DNA of 64,000 nt from Methylopila turkensis (GCF_027922325.1 NZ_BSFL01000001.1:1173610-1237609), one strand, 5' to 3'; positions 1 through 8,907 are shown, counted from the stretch's first letter. Made by a program: numbers and translations. The notes: a model not told the origin generated them from the sequence alone.

Positions 1-1
1 C

Positions 2-1750
2 CCGTCGCTGACGCCCGATCGCGCCCGCCTGCCGGAGCCGCCGCGCCGCCTCACCGCCCATGACGTCGCGATCCTGCGCGGCCACGCCGATTCGATGGCG
101 CTGCGTCTCGCCTGCCACGACAACGCCACCCACGCCCGGCTCGCGCCGCAGGGCACGGAGGCGCGCGCCGTGTTCGACGCCGTCGAGCAGGCCCGCGTCG
201 AGGCGATCGGCGCCCGCCGCATGACCGGGACCGGCGACAACATCGCCGCCATGCTGGACGACCGCTATCACCGCGGCCCCTACGCCGAGGTCACCGACCG
301 GGCCGACGCGCCGCTGCAGGACGCCGTCGCGCTGCTGGTGCGCGAGAAGCTGACCGGGCGGAAGCCGCCGGAGGCAGCGCAGAAACTGGTCGAGCTGTGG
401 CGGCCCTGGATCGAGGACAAGGCCGGCGGCGATCTCGCCCGCCTCGACCGCGTGCTCGAGGACCAGGACGCCTACGCCCGCACGATTCGGGAGCTGCTGT
501 CGTCGCTCGACATGGGCGAGGAGCTCGCCGCCGAACGGCAGGACAGCGAAGAGGAAGGCGATCCAGACGGCGAGGACGCGCCCCCGCAGGACGGCGAAGC
601 CGCCGACGCGCCCGAAGACGTCGACGACGGCGCCGATCCCTCGGAGACCGATTCCTCCTCAGAGGTCGACGACGACGCCGAGCAGATGGAGGCGGCCGAC
701 GCGCCGCCGACCGACGCGCCGGACGACGATGAACTCGGGGAAGCCGAGGAGGCGACCGAACCCTGGCGGCCCGCCGACGACAAACGCAACGAACGCGAGC
801 GGCTGGAGTACTCGGCCTTCACCACCAAGTTCGACGAGGAGGCGCTCGCCGAGGACCTGTGCGACCCGGACGAGCTCGCGCGGCTCCGGGCCCATCTCGA
901 CAAGCAGCTCTCGGCGCTGCAGGGCGTCGTCGGGCGGCTCGCGAACCGTCTGCAGCGCCGGCTGCTGGCGCAGCAGAGCCGGTCCTGGGACTTCGATCTC
1001 GAAGAGGGCGTGCTCGACCCGGCGCGGCTGTCGCGCGTGGTGGTCGACCCCTTGAGCGCGCTCACCTTCATGCGCGAGCGCGACACCGAGTTCCGCGACA
1101 CGGTCGTGACGCTGCTGCTCGACAATTCCGGCTCCATGCGCGGCCGTCCGATCACGGTCGCGGCCACCTGCGCCGACATTCTGGCCCGCACGCTGGAGCG
1201 CTGCGGCGTGAAGGTCGAGATTCTCGGCTTCACCACTCGCGCCTGGAAGGGCGGCCAGTCGCGCGAGCAGTGGCTCGCCTCGGGCAAACCGATGGCGCCG
1301 GGCCGCCTCAACGACCTCCGCCACATCATCTACAAGGCCGCCGACGCGCCCTGGCGGCGCACGCGCAAGAACCTCGGCCTGATGATGCGCGAGGGGCTGC
1401 TGAAGGAGAACATCGACGGCGAGGCGCTGGCCTGGGCGCATGAGCGCCTGCTGCGGCGGCCCGAGCAGCGGCGCATCCTGATGGTGATCTCGGACGGCGC
1501 GCCCGTCGACGACTCGACGCTTTCGGTCAACGCCGGCAACTTCCTCGAGAAGCACCTGCGCCGCGTGATCGAGGAGATCGAGACCCGCTCGCCGATCGAG
1601 CTGATCGCGATCGGCATCGGCCACGACGTCACTCGCTATTACCGTCGCGCGGTCACGATCGTGGACGCCGAAGAGCTCGGCGGTGTGATGACCGAGAAGC
1701 TCGCCGAACTGTTCGACGACGCGCCGCCGGCGCGCCGCACCCGCCACTGA
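2..1750 (+). CDS. cobT: Cobaltochelatase subunit CobT, 5' truncated by window edge
   Basis: CobT is the VWA-type subunit of the CobN-CobS-CobT complex, which inserts Co2+ into hydrogenobyrinic acid a,c-diamide with ATP in the aerobic cobalamin pathway. The reading frame is open from base 2 with no start in view and reads CobT-like sequence before the first internal Met at 95, so the gene starts upstream. A very acidic Asp/Glu-rich linker lies at about bases 530-760. The C-terminal VWA domain has the MIDAS motif DNSGS at 1121-1135 and a second conserved stretch [10 protein letters not shown] near 1495-1520. CobS would be expected just upstream. The esterase-like gene follows after 5 bases, so the two are probably cotranscribed. 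Confidence 0.95.
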   Translation, partial: PSLTPDRARLPEPPRRLTAHDVAILRGHADSMALRLACHDNATHARLAPQGTEARAVFDAVEQARVEAIGARRMTGTGDNIAAMLDDRYHRGPYAEVTDRADAPLQDAVALLVREKLTGRKPPEAAQKLVELWRPWIEDKAGGDLARLDRVLEDQDAYARTIRELLSSLDMGEELAAERQDSEEEGDPDGEDAPPQDGEAADAPEDVDDGADPSETDSSSEVDDDAEQMEAADAPPTDAPDDDELGEAEEATEPWRPADDKRNERERLEYSAFTTKFDEEALAEDLCDPDELARLRAHLDKQLSALQGVVGRLANRLQRRLLAQQSRSWDFDLEEGVLDPARLSRVVVDPLSALTFMRERDTEFRDTVVTLLLDNSGSMRGRPITVAATCADILARTLERCGVKVEILGFTTRAWKGGQSREQWLASGKPMAPGRLNDLRHIIYKAADAPWRRTRKNLGLMMREGLLKENIDGEALAWAHERLLRRPEQRRILMVISDGAPVDDSTLSVNAGNFLEKHLRRVIEEIETRSPIELIAIGIGHDVTRYYRRAVTIVDAEELGGVMTEKLAELFDDAPPARRTRH

Positions 1751-1755
1751 CGCCT

Positions 1756-2739
1756 GTGCCCCGCTTTCTGGCCGCCCTCTGCGCGCTGCTCGCGCTCGCG
1801 CTCGCCTCCCCGCCGCAGGCCGCGCGAGCGCAGGCGACCGCGATCGACGTGGCCGCGACGCGGATCGACCGCTTCGACGTCGGCACGCCGGCCGGCGGCC
1901 GCTATGGCGAACTGGTGTTTCTCGGCGGACTGCGCCTGACCTCGACCGATCCGGCCTTCGGCGGACTGTCCGGCCTGCGCCTGTCGGAGGACGGCCGGCG
2001 CTTCACCGCGATCAGCGACCGCGGCCACTGGTTCCGCGGCGCGCTCGCCTATGACGGCCGCGCGCTGGCCGGCGTCGCCGACGTCACGCGCGAGCCGATC
2101 CGGGGCCCGCGCGGCCCCCTGCCCGGCCGGCGCGGCTCCGACACCGAAGCGCTCGAAATTCGGGGATCAAGCGCCTGGATCGCCTCGGAGCGCGTCAACG
2201 AGGTGCTGCGCTTCACGCTGGACAAGGATGGGCGCGCGGGACCGGGGCGGCGCGTCGCGCTTCCCGAGGAGGCGCGAAAGGCGCCGTTCAACGAAGGCTT
2301 CGAGGCCATCGCGACCACCAACGGCGGCGCGCTGCTGATGGTGGCGGAGAAATTCCTCGAGGCGAACGGCGACAACCGCGCCTTCGTGGTGGGCGCGAAG
2401 AAGCCGTTCGCGTTCTCCGTCCGCCGGACCGAGGACTTCTCGCCGACCGATCTCGCCCGGCTTCCCGGCGGCGGCTTCGTGCTGCTGGAGCGCCGGTACG
2501 TGCCGCCGTTCTCGCTCACGATCCGGATGCGGCGGCTGGACGAGGCGGACATGCGGCCCGGCGCAGTCGTCGACGGCCCGGTTGTGATGACCGCCTCGCT
2601 GATCCAGACGATCGACAATTTCGAGGGCGTGTCGGCGCACCGCGACGCTTCGGGCGTGACCGTGATCACCGTCGTCTCCGACGACAACTTCTCCCGGCTG
2701 CAACGCACGCTGATGCTGCAGTTCGCGCTGCCGGACTGA
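1756..2739 (+). CDS. Secreted esterase-like protein of the phytase-like family
   Basis: This 327-residue protein belongs to the 'esterase-like activity of phytase' family, a beta-propeller fold whose substrates are mostly unknown. It starts with GTG and has a Sec signal peptide over residues 1-26 ending ARAQA, so it should act in the periplasm. Family-like stretches are the N-terminal GGLSGL around residue 70, SDTEAL in the middle (near 130) and DNFEGV near the C-terminus (about 293). It lies 5 bases after cobT in the same direction, an arrangement suggesting one transcript. A role in cobalamin synthesis cannot be inferred from this. The family call rests on overall resemblance; the substrate is not assigned. 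Confidence 0.82.
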   Translation: MPRFLAALCALLALALASPPQAARAQATAIDVAATRIDRFDVGTPAGGRYGELVFLGGLRLTSTDPAFGGLSGLRLSEDGRRFTAISDRGHWFRGALAYDGRALAGVADVTREPIRGPRGPLPGRRGSDTEALEIRGSSAWIASERVNEVLRFTLDKDGRAGPGRRVALPEEARKAPFNEGFEAIATTNGGALLMVAEKFLEANGDNRAFVVGAKKPFAFSVRRTEDFSPTDLARLPGGGFVLLERRYVPPFSLTIRMRRLDEADMRPGAVVDGPVVMTASLIQTIDNFEGVSAHRDASGVTVITVVSDDNFSRLQRTLMLQFALPD

Positions 2740-2745
2740 GCCCGC

Positions 2746-3726
2746 TCACTCCACGAACGAGCCTTCGCGTTCGTCCTCGATATGGGCGCGCACGATCGCT
2801 TCGAAGTCGGCGTCGGCCGTGAAGCCGAGCTCCAGCGAGCGCTTGGCCTCGAACGCCTCGGGCCAGCCGGAGATGATCTTCGACACGGCCGGGTCCGGCT
2901 CGCGGCGGATGCGGCTCGCGACCGTCTCGCCCGCGACTTTCTTCAGCCCCTCGATCATCTCGCCCACCGTCACCTCCACGCCCGGCAGCGTGATGTTGCG
3001 GCGCGGGCCGATCGCGGCGCCGTCGAGGCCGGCGGCGTGGACGAGGAAGCCCACCGCCGCGCGCGGGCTCGCCAGCCAGTGCCGGACGTCGTCGCCGACC
3101 GGCAGCACCGCCTCGATGCCCGACAGCGGCTCGCGGATGATGCCGGAGAAGAAGCCCGAGGCCGCCTTGTTCGGCGCGCCGGGCCGCACGACGATGGTCG
3201 GGAAGCGCAGGCCGACGCCGTCAACGAAGCCCTTGCGAGTGTAGTCGGCGAGCAGCAGCTCGCAGATCGCCTTCTGGGTCCCGTAGGAGGTGAGCGGCGT
3301 CAGGTTGAAGTCGTCGGGCACGCGCGAGGCCGGGAACGGCGCGCCGAACACCGCGATCGACGAGGTGAACACCAGCCGAGGGACGTAGGACGCCCGCCGG
3401 ATCGCCTCCAGCAGGAAGCGCGTGCCGTCGAGGTTGATCCTATAGCCCTTGTCGAAATCGGCCTCGGCCTCGCCCGAGACGATGGCCGCGAGGTGGAAGA
3501 TCACGTCGGGCTTGTCGGCGACGAGACGCGCGGCGGTTGCGGGCTCGGAGAGGTCGGCGGCGGCCGCGTTGACCTCGAAGGCCGCGTCCGAAGGCGCCGT
3601 CGGCGGCGCCACGTCGACCAGGTCGAGCCGTTCGATCGGCAGCCCGTTGAGCGTGCCGTCGCGCGCCAGACGTTCGGTGAGCTTGCGGCCGATCATGCCG
3701 GCGGCGCCGATGATGAGAATGTGCAT
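2746..3726 (-). CDS. denD: D-erythronate dehydrogenase-type NAD(P)-dependent SDR (DenD-like)
   Basis: This is a 326-residue extended short-chain dehydrogenase/epimerase. The N-terminal Rossmann motif GAAGMIG occupies residues 7-13 and the catalytic Tyr148-x3-Lys152 sits in SYGTQK, preceded by the Ser of FTSSIAVFG near 121-123. The N-terminal wording and length resemble DenD, which oxidises D-erythronate to 2-keto-D-erythronate ahead of DenA/DenB/DenC. None of those partner genes is nearby, so the substrate is an inference and another sugar acid or nucleotide sugar is possible. It is convergent with the upstream esterase gene (6-base gap) and reads away from the acetyltransferase gene 40 bases further on. 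Confidence 0.8.
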   Translation of the reverse strand: MHILIIGAAGMIGRKLTERLARDGTLNGLPIERLDLVDVAPPTAPSDAAFEVNAAAADLSEPATAARLVADKPDVIFHLAAIVSGEAEADFDKGYRINLDGTRFLLEAIRRASYVPRLVFTSSIAVFGAPFPASRVPDDFNLTPLTSYGTQKAICELLLADYTRKGFVDGVGLRFPTIVVRPGAPNKAASGFFSGIIREPLSGIEAVLPVGDDVRHWLASPRAAVGFLVHAAGLDGAAIGPRRNITLPGVEVTVGEMIEGLKKVAGETVASRIRREPDPAVSKIISGWPEAFEAKRSLELGFTADADFEAIVRAHIEDEREGSFVE

Positions 3727-3766
3727 GCGCAGGTCCCGGTATGTTAGCGGCCGGAGCGCCAGAGGC

Positions 3767-4468
3767 TCAGAGCGCCGCCCTGATATCGTCCAGCCGGCGC
3801 TTCTGGGCGCCGTCCGGACCGAAGTTCGCGGGGTCGAGCCACCGCTCGAAAGCCGCCTTCACGCGCGGCCAGTCGTCGTCGGTCATCGCGAACCACGCCG
3901 TGTCGCGGCTGCGGCCCCGAATGATCATGTGCTTGGCGAACACGCCCTCGAACCGGAAGCCGAGGCGCGCAGCGGCGGCGCGCGACGGCGCGTTGAGCGC
4001 GTCGCACTTCCACTCGTAGCGCCGGTAGCCGAGATCCTCGAAGGCGTGGCGCGCCATCAGGTACATCGCCTCGGTCGCGGCCGGGGTACGCTGCAGCGCG
4101 GACGTGAACAGGATCGAGCCGACCTCGATCACCCGGTGCCGCGGCTCGATCCGCATGTAGCTGGCGCGGCCGACGGTCCGCCCGGAGCGCGCGTCGCGGA
4201 TGGCGAGCGGGACGAGGTCGGGCGACGCCGCGGAGGCGTCGATGTCGGCGCGGAAGGCGGCCTCGTCCGAAAACGGGCCGGTGAAGAGATAAGCGAACAG
4301 CCGGGCGTGCTCAGGGCCTGAGGTGGCCGCGAACAGTTCGGCCGCGTCCTTCGAAGGCTCGAGCGGCGCCACCACCACATGCCGGCCCGCGAGCGTGACA
4401 GGCTCAGGCCGGCGGGCGGGCGCGTCGTCGACCAGAGGCCCAAGCGGCGGATTGTCGTCGCGCGTCAT
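3767..4468 (-). CDS. GNAT family N-acetyltransferase (RimJ/RimL type)
   Basis: This protein of 233 residues resembles the GNAT proteins that acetylate protein N-termini or small amines from acetyl-CoA. The GNAT fold covers about residues 23-200, with the RimJ/L-like pattern EVGSILFTSALQRTPAATEA in the centre and a C-terminal stretch NAPSRAAAARLGFRFEG, which matches the usual motif B region. The ATG at 4468 is preferred because sequence further upstream in the same frame has no similarity to the family and overlaps the next gene. It lies 40 bases from the DenD-like gene and may share its transcript. The substrate cannot be told from the sequence. Confidence 0.85.
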   Translation of the reverse strand: MTRDDNPPLGPLVDDAPARRPEPVTLAGRHVVVAPLEPSKDAAELFAATSGPEHARLFAYLFTGPFSDEAAFRADIDASAASPDLVPLAIRDARSGRTVGRASYMRIEPRHRVIEVGSILFTSALQRTPAATEAMYLMARHAFEDLGYRRYEWKCDALNAPSRAAAARLGFRFEGVFAKHMIIRGRSRDTAWFAMTDDDWPRVKAAFERWLDPANFGPDGAQKRRLDDIRAAL

Positions 4469-4637
4469 GACCGCCTGACGAAACGGCACGCAGGAAAGAG
4501 CATGATCGCGACCCCCGACGAAGGCGAAACGGCGCGCGACGGAGAGGCGCGGCGGGAGCGGGACCATGCCCGGACGGCGGCGCCGGATCAAGCGTGCGAA
4601 CGGAAGTTCAGGCGGCGGACAATCGTCAGAACGCGAA

Positions 4638-4669
4638 AGCGCCCGCCCCGCGCGTGCGGGACGGGCGCT
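4638..4669 (-). terminator. Hairpin terminator after the small secreted protein gene
   Basis: A 14-base stem with one G-T mismatch (4638-4651 pairing with 4656-4669) encloses a 4-base loop. On the minus strand it is followed by a short TTTC run. It lies 21 bases beyond the stop codon of the secreted repeat protein at 4690-5040, so it most likely ends that transcript. The T-tract is short, which limits confidence. Confidence 0.55.
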
Positions 4670-4689
4670 CCAGTCGCGCGAGGCGCGCG

Positions 4690-5040
4690 TCAGCTGCGGT
4701 TGTTGGTCGGGCCGAGCGGCTTGCCGTCCTTCGGGGTGGCGCCAGCGCCCTGCGGCGCCGTGGTCTCGTTCTTGCGGGTCGCGTCGGACTCCGCCCGATC
4801 CTTGAGCGCGCGCTCGCCGCCCGTCGAGGTGGCGTTGTCGGCCGGGCTGCGGACCGTAGACTTGCCCATCGGCGCGGCGGTCTGGCCGTCGCGCACGGCG
4901 TCGGCTTCCGCGCGGTCCTTCTGGAAGGTGGCTCCCTCCGTGGAGGTCGCGGACGGCGAGGTCTGGGCCATCGCGGCGGGCGCGGCGATGACGCTGGCGG
5001 CGAACAGAGCGGTGGCGGTGGCGCGAACAAAGGTCTTCAT
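4690..5040 (-). CDS. Small secreted protein with two internal repeats
   Basis: A 116-residue protein of unknown function. Residues 1-25 form a Sec signal peptide ending AAMAQ, so the mature chain should be periplasmic. The mature part is hydrophilic, low in hydrophobic residues, and contains two copies of a motif of about 28 residues starting near 31 and 70. Both read TST-x-G, then KDRAE-x-DA-x-R and T-x-AP-x-G. Such chains are usually disordered. A GAAA-rich leader AAGAGAAAAGCC precedes the ATG, and a hairpin follows the stop. Nothing around it indicates a pathway. Confidence 0.7.
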   Translation of the reverse strand: MKTFVRATATALFAASVIAAPAAMAQTSPSATSTEGATFQKDRAEADAVRDGQTAAPMGKSTVRSPADNATSTGGERALKDRAESDATRKNETTAPQGAGATPKDGKPLGPTNNRS

Positions 5041-5105
5041 GGCTTTTCTCTTTCGTTTCCGGGCCGTACCCTAGGTCTGCAAAAACAAACTTCCGAGGAG
5101 GCGGA

Positions 5106-5339
5106 ATGACTGCTGTTGAGGATGGACCGGCCGGCTGGAGGCTGACCGTTCCGGTTGTCAATCTGCCGGGCCCGCAGCGCGCCGGCGGCTCGTACGTCGC
5201 AGCGATTGCGGACGAGTCGTCCGCCCGGCGGGCGATACCGTTCGGCAGGGCGGTGCCCAGCGCGCGGCTGCAGCCGGTCTCACAGGCCGAACTCGACCGC
5301 TACGGGGTCGCGCCCGGCGAAGTGCTTAAGGTCGGTTGA
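5106..5339 (+). CDS. Hypothetical protein, 77 residues
   Basis: A short basic-to-neutral protein with no signal peptide or membrane segment. The ATG is preceded by a strong Shine-Dalgarno GAGGAGGCGGA, which is the main support that it is translated. The sequence has a beta-rich look (WRLTVPVVNLPG, GGSYVAAIADE) and ends with a small AELDRYGVAPGEVLKVG motif. It is divergent from the secreted repeat protein (65-base gap, which must hold both promoters) and convergent with the DJ-1/PfpI gene 6 bases downstream. No family is recognised. Confidence 0.6.
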   Translation: MTAVEDGPAGWRLTVPVVNLPGPQRAGGSYVAAIADESSARRAIPFGRAVPSARLQPVSQAELDRYGVAPGEVLKVG

Positions 5340-5345
5340 CCTCGA

Positions 5346-5918
5346 TCAGGCGGCGGACCGCGACTGGCCGCTGTGGCGGCCTTCCGCGAACTCCTCGATG
5401 ATCTTGGCGTTGAAGGCCGGGATGTCGTCCGGATTGCGGCTCGTCACCAGACCCTGATCGACGACCACCGGCTCGTCGCTGACGTCGGCGCCGGCGTTCT
5501 TGAGATCGACCTGGATGGCCGAGTAACCGGTCATACGCCGGCCTTTCACGAGACCCGCCGAGATCAGAACCTGCGGGCCGTGGCAGATCGCGGCGACGGG
5601 TTTGCCGTCGTCGAAGAAGGCGGACGCGAATCTGAGCGCCGCTTCGTCCTGGCGCAGCGTGTCCGGGTTGAACAGTCCGCCCGGAATCAGCAGCGCGTCG
5701 AACGCTCCGGCGTCGGCGGCGTCCAAAGTTACGTCCACCGGGACGGTGGACGCGGGCCGGTCATGCTGGAAACCCTGAATGGAGCCGGCTTCGGGACTGA
5801 CGACCTTCACCTCGGCGCCCGCGTCCCGGAGCGCCTTCGCCGGCGCGGAGAGCTCGATTTCTTCGAATCCGTTGGTCGCAAGAATCGCGACTTTCCGTCC
5901 GTCGAGACGGTTGGCCAT
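5346..5918 (-). CDS. DJ-1/PfpI family (type 1 glutamine amidotransferase-like) protein
   Basis: A 190-residue single-domain DJ-1/PfpI protein. The nucleophile elbow AICHGP places the catalytic Cys at 112 with His113, and the conserved Glu sits near residue 20 in NGFEEIEL. Members act as deglycases, glyoxalases or stress proteases; the exact activity is not decided by sequence. The ATG at 5918 has a near-perfect AAGGAGGTCAGCA ribosome site, which rules out the longer in-frame extension running antisense through the aminotransferase gene. It is divergent from that aminotransferase gene with about 140 bases between starts. A stress role is inference from the family. Confidence 0.9.
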   Translation of the reverse strand: MANRLDGRKVAILATNGFEEIELSAPAKALRDAGAEVKVVSPEAGSIQGFQHDRPASTVPVDVTLDAADAGAFDALLIPGGLFNPDTLRQDEAALRFASAFFDDGKPVAAICHGPQVLISAGLVKGRRMTGYSAIQVDLKNAGADVSDEPVVVDQGLVTSRNPDDIPAFNAKIIEEFAEGRHSGQSRSAA

Positions 5919-6059
5919 TGCTGACCTCCTTGACTTGATGAGCGGTTGAGCGGCTGAGATGCGCCGCGCGGTCGAGTTGTCGACCGTCTTCATCCGAACA
6001 ACTCGCCAAGGGCGCTTCCGTTCCCTGCGCCTCACACAACCGTGCATCCGGAGCAACGC

Positions 6060-7247
6060 ATGACCTCGCTCACGACCGTCGCGGCGTTCGACCGCATCGG
6101 CGAGGAGAACGCTTTCGCGGTGCTCGCCCGCGCGACGGCTCTCGCCGCGCAAGGCCGCGACATCGTCAATCTCGGCATCGGCCAGCCGGACTTTCCGACG
6201 CCGCCGCATGTGGTCGAGGCGGCGGTCAAGGCGCTCCGCGACGGCCAGCACGGCTACACGCCGTCCGTCGGCATCCTTCCGTTGCGCGAGGCGGTCGCCC
6301 GCGATCTCAACCGCCGGTTCGGCGTCGAGGTCGATCCGGACCTCGTGATGATCGTGCCCGGCGGCAAGGTGACGATGTACGCCGCGATCCGCCTGTTCGG
6401 CGAGCCGGGCGCGGAGATCCTCTATCCGGACCCCGGCTTCCCGATCTACCGCTCCATGATCGAGCACACCGGCGCGACGCCGATCCCGGTCCCTGCGCGT
6501 GAAGAAAACGGCTTCGCCTTCTCGGCGGAGGAGCTGCTGGCGCTGATCACGCCGAAGACGCGGCTGATCATCATCAACTCGCCCGGCAATCCGACCGGCG
6601 GCGTCACCCCGGCGGAAGAGATCGACAAGCTCGCGCAGGGGCTCGCGGCGCACCCGAACGTGGCGCTGATGTCCGACGAGATCTACGACCAGCTCGTCTT
6701 CGACGGGCTGGAACATCGCACGCTGCTGGCCTATCCGGAGATCCGCGACCGACTGATCGTGCTGAACGGCTGGTCCAAGACCTACGCCATGACCGGCTGG
6801 CGGATGGGGTGGTCGGTCTGGCCGAAGGCTCTGTACGAGAACGTCCGCAAGCTTGCGGTGAACGCGTGGTCCTGCGTCAATGCCCCGACGCAGTTCGCCG
6901 GGATCGCGGCGCTCGACGGGCCGCAGGACGCAGTCGCGCGCATGCGCGACGAATTCGACCGCCGCCGGAAGCTGGTGACGGAGGGATTGAACGCGCTGCC
7001 CGGCGTAAGTTCGGTGACGCCGAAGGGCGCGTTCTACGCCTTTCCCAATGTCGGCGAGACCGGGTGGAAGGCGAAGCCGCTGGCGTCCGCCCTGCTGGAG
7101 GAGACCGGCGTCGCCACCATCGGCGGACCCGATTTCGGCGTCCACGGCGAAGGCTACATTCGCCTCTCCTACGCCAACTCCGCCGAAAACATCGCCCGCG
7201 CGCTGGAGCGCATGGGCGACTTCCTGAGCGCCCGCCGGCCGGAGTGA
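6060..7247 (+). CDS. Class I/II PLP-dependent aminotransferase (aspartate aminotransferase-like)
   Basis: A 395-residue fold-type I aminotransferase, cytosolic. The motif NSPGNPTG occupies residues 173-180, the PLP-ring Asp and Tyr are in SDEIYD (206, 209), and Lys240 in WSKTYAMTGWRMG is the Schiff-base lysine. The C-terminal Arg of GYIRLSYA should bind the substrate carboxylate. The ATG at 6060 has GGAG 7-8 bases upstream and is preferred over the GTG 18 bases earlier. Aspartate, aromatic or alanine substrates are all possible; the gene has no pathway neighbours that decide it. It stands alone, divergent from the DJ-1 gene. Confidence 0.9.
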   Translation: MTSLTTVAAFDRIGEENAFAVLARATALAAQGRDIVNLGIGQPDFPTPPHVVEAAVKALRDGQHGYTPSVGILPLREAVARDLNRRFGVEVDPDLVMIVPGGKVTMYAAIRLFGEPGAEILYPDPGFPIYRSMIEHTGATPIPVPAREENGFAFSAEELLALITPKTRLIIINSPGNPTGGVTPAEEIDKLAQGLAAHPNVALMSDEIYDQLVFDGLEHRTLLAYPEIRDRLIVLNGWSKTYAMTGWRMGWSVWPKALYENVRKLAVNAWSCVNAPTQFAGIAALDGPQDAVARMRDEFDRRRKLVTEGLNALPGVSSVTPKGAFYAFPNVGETGWKAKPLASALLEETGVATIGGPDFGVHGEGYIRLSYANSAENIARALERMGDFLSARRPE

Positions 7248-7290
7248 CGGCGGCGGCCCGCATGGCCTTGCGAAAGCGCGATGCGGCGGA

Positions 7291-7584
7291 TTAGCCGCGG
7301 CCCGGCGCCTGCCCGCGGTCGCCGCGGTCGGTCTGCAGACCCGGGAACTCGCCCAGGTTCTCCTGCAGCTTGGCCTCCTCGATCGGCTGGCCGCGCTCGG
7401 CCGGCGTCACCACGCCGTCGGCCAGCGGGTTCGGCTCGAGCCCTGCCTTCGGGTTCGACTCGAGCGCGGCGAGTTCCTTCGCCCGCTCCAGATAGTCGGC
7501 CTCGCGGCCTTCCGGCGAACCGGCGTCGATCCAGAGCTTCTTCGCGCGCTCGCGCAGCTTCGGGGTCACGGGCGTTTCGGACAT
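7291..7584 (-). CDS. DUF2934 domain protein
   Basis: A 97-residue hydrophilic protein with the DUF2934 signature in the first 35 residues, LRERAKKLWIDAG followed by EADYLERAKEL. Family members are small helical proteins found widely in alphaproteobacteria, often beside stress genes; no biochemical function is established. The ATG at 7584 is preceded by GAGGAGATCGTC, a clear ribosome site, and excludes a longer in-frame N-terminus. The C-terminus is Gly/Asp/Arg-rich and probably disordered. The next gene upstream encodes a 31-residue mini protein transcribed in the same direction but separated by a terminator. Confidence 0.75.
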   Translation of the reverse strand: MSETPVTPKLRERAKKLWIDAGSPEGREADYLERAKELAALESNPKAGLEPNPLADGVVTPAERGQPIEEAKLQENLGEFPGLQTDRGDRGQAPGRG

Positions 7585-7682
7585 GACGATCTCCTCGCGT
7601 GCGACCCATTCGGGCACCAATGCGAACTCCCCGCGGCGGCTCTTCGTTCCAGCATGATCCAAAGCGCCAGGGGGAAACAGCA

Positions 7683-7709
7683 AAGGCCCGGAGCGTCGCT
7701 CCGGGCCTT
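7683..7709 (-). terminator. Strong hairpin terminator after the 31-residue mini gene
   Basis: A perfect 13-base inverted repeat (7683-7695 with 7697-7709, realistically a 10-11 base stem with a short loop) rich in G and C. On the minus strand it ends in CCTTTG. It lies 26 bases past the stop of the mini gene at 7735-7830 and ahead of the DUF2934 gene, so each probably has its own transcript. Confidence 0.7.
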
Positions 7710-7734
7710 ACGACTTCGTGCGGGACGAAGCTGA

Positions 7735-7830
7735 TCAGTGGTTGTAACGGGTCCCGCGCCGCGCGCCGCGCTGCGCGAACTTCTTGGTGATCCAACCCAT
7801 GAACAGAACCTTCAGGATGTTCTTCAGCAT
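7735..7830 (-). CDS. Cationic mini protein, 31 residues
   Basis: A 31-residue reading frame begins at an ATG preceded by GGAGGCAGGA. The product starts with a hydrophobic amphipathic helix (MLKNILKVLFMGWITKK) followed by a strongly basic tail with five Arg and ends in His. Signs that it is real are the ribosome site, the compact independent unit and the terminator just downstream. It could be a membrane-peripheral or single-helix protein. No family is recognised. It lies between the DUF2934 gene and the DUF533 gene, all on the minus strand. Confidence 0.55.
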   Translation of the reverse strand: MLKNILKVLFMGWITKKFAQRGARRGTRYNH

Positions 7831-7946
7831 TCCTGCCTCCATATGTCTCTCGGCGACACAACGGACGACATGGCGCTTCGGTTCCTTGGGCGGCTGACCA
7901 ACCGTCATCTCGCAGTCAACTTGTCGTCATCAGCGGACGAGAGGTC

Positions 7947-8834
7947 TCAACCCGTCGTTACGCCGCCCTGCTTGGCCTGCGCGGCGGTCGCCTCGAGATG
8001 GGCGACGAGCTCCCGATCGAGCTTGAGCTTCGACGCGAGGGCTTCCAGGAAATAGCGTTCGCCGGACGTGTCCGGCTCGATCGTGAGCCGGGCGGCGAGC
8101 CAGACCTCGGAGGCGAGCTCGGGCCCCTGCGCCTCGGCGGCGATAGCGTCGAGATCGTCCGGCTGACCGAGATGCTCCAGCAGGAAGCCCTCCTCGTCGG
8201 CCTCGGCGCCCGCGGCCTTCAGCGCTTCGCGGATCTTGGCGATCTCCTCGCGGTCGATCTTCCCGTCCGCGCGGGCGGCGGCGATCATCGCCCGGATCAG
8301 CAGCAGGCCAAGCCGCTGCTCCTCGGCCGGGCTCGACGGCGTGAACGGGGTCGAGGGCGGCGGCGGCGTCACTTCCACAGGCGCGTTCTGAGCCTGAGGC
8401 GCGTGATGCTCGACCTGCGGATAGGGGTAGGGCGCGCCCGGCTGCGGCGCCTGCTTCTGCTGGTAGCTCTGCCACGCCTTGTAGGCGAGCCCGCCCAGGA
8501 TCGCGAGGCCGCCGAGCTGGACGGCCGAGCCGCCGAGCTTCTTGACCGTCTTGCCGCCCTTGCCGCCGAGCAGCACGGAGGCGAGCGTTCCCGCGAGCGC
8601 GCCGCCGGCGACGCCGCCAAGACCGCCCTTGGTCAGGCCGCCGAGGATGTCGCCGACGCCTCCGCCGCCGCTCGTCGTCGGCTGCGACGGCTGGTCGGGA
8701 CGCGCCGGCGTCTGCGGTCCGCCGATCTTCGCCAGCGCGTCGCCCACGGCGCCGCCGAGCCCGCCGCCGCGGGACGGCCCGGAGCCGCTGCCGGCGCCGA
8801 GGAACTGGTCGAGAATCTTCTTGGCGTCGAGCAC
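7947..8834 (-). CDS. DUF533/TerB-like family protein
   Basis: A 295-residue protein with a DUF533 architecture. The N-terminal half is Gly/Pro-rich (residues 15-90), followed by a hydrophobic region around 92-120 that could anchor in the membrane. A Pro/Gln-rich linker at 123-168 leads to a helical TerB-like C-terminal domain from about 172 to 288. That domain carries the acidic pattern AARADGKIDREE typical of TerB-type metal-binding helices. Tellurite-related roles are proposed for the fold, but DUF533 proteins are uncharacterised. It stands 73 bases downstream of eda on the same strand. Confidence 0.8.
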   Translation of the reverse strand: MLDAKKILDQFLGAGSGSGPSRGGGLGGAVGDALAKIGGPQTPARPDQPSQPTTSGGGGVGDILGGLTKGGLGGVAGGALAGTLASVLLGGKGGKTVKKLGGSAVQLGGLAILGGLAYKAWQSYQQKQAPQPGAPYPYPQVEHHAPQAQNAPVEVTPPPPSTPFTPSSPAEEQRLGLLLIRAMIAAARADGKIDREEIAKIREALKAAGAEADEEGFLLEHLGQPDDLDAIAAEAQGPELASEVWLAARLTIEPDTSGERYFLEALASKLKLDRELVAHLEATAAQAKQGGVTTG

Positions 8835-8907
8835 GGGGGCTGCCTCCGATCATCGTTCTGGGATGTCGGACGTAGGGTTGCGGCGCCCCCGCCGCAAGCC
8901 GAGCGGG

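Noticed and set aside
1743..1749. GCCACTG resembling part of a cobalamin riboswitch, also seen near 20161
   Set aside because: Both lie at the 3' ends of coding genes, with no B12 box or paired stems around them.
4469..5161. N-terminal extension of the acetyltransferase frame
   Set aside because: It runs antisense-free but without similarity, through the terminator and the secreted repeat gene; the ATG at 4468 fits the family.
5919..7145. Upstream continuation of the DJ-1/PfpI frame as a fusion protein
   Set aside because: It is the antisense image of the aminotransferase gene, and the ATG at 5918 has a near-perfect ribosome site.
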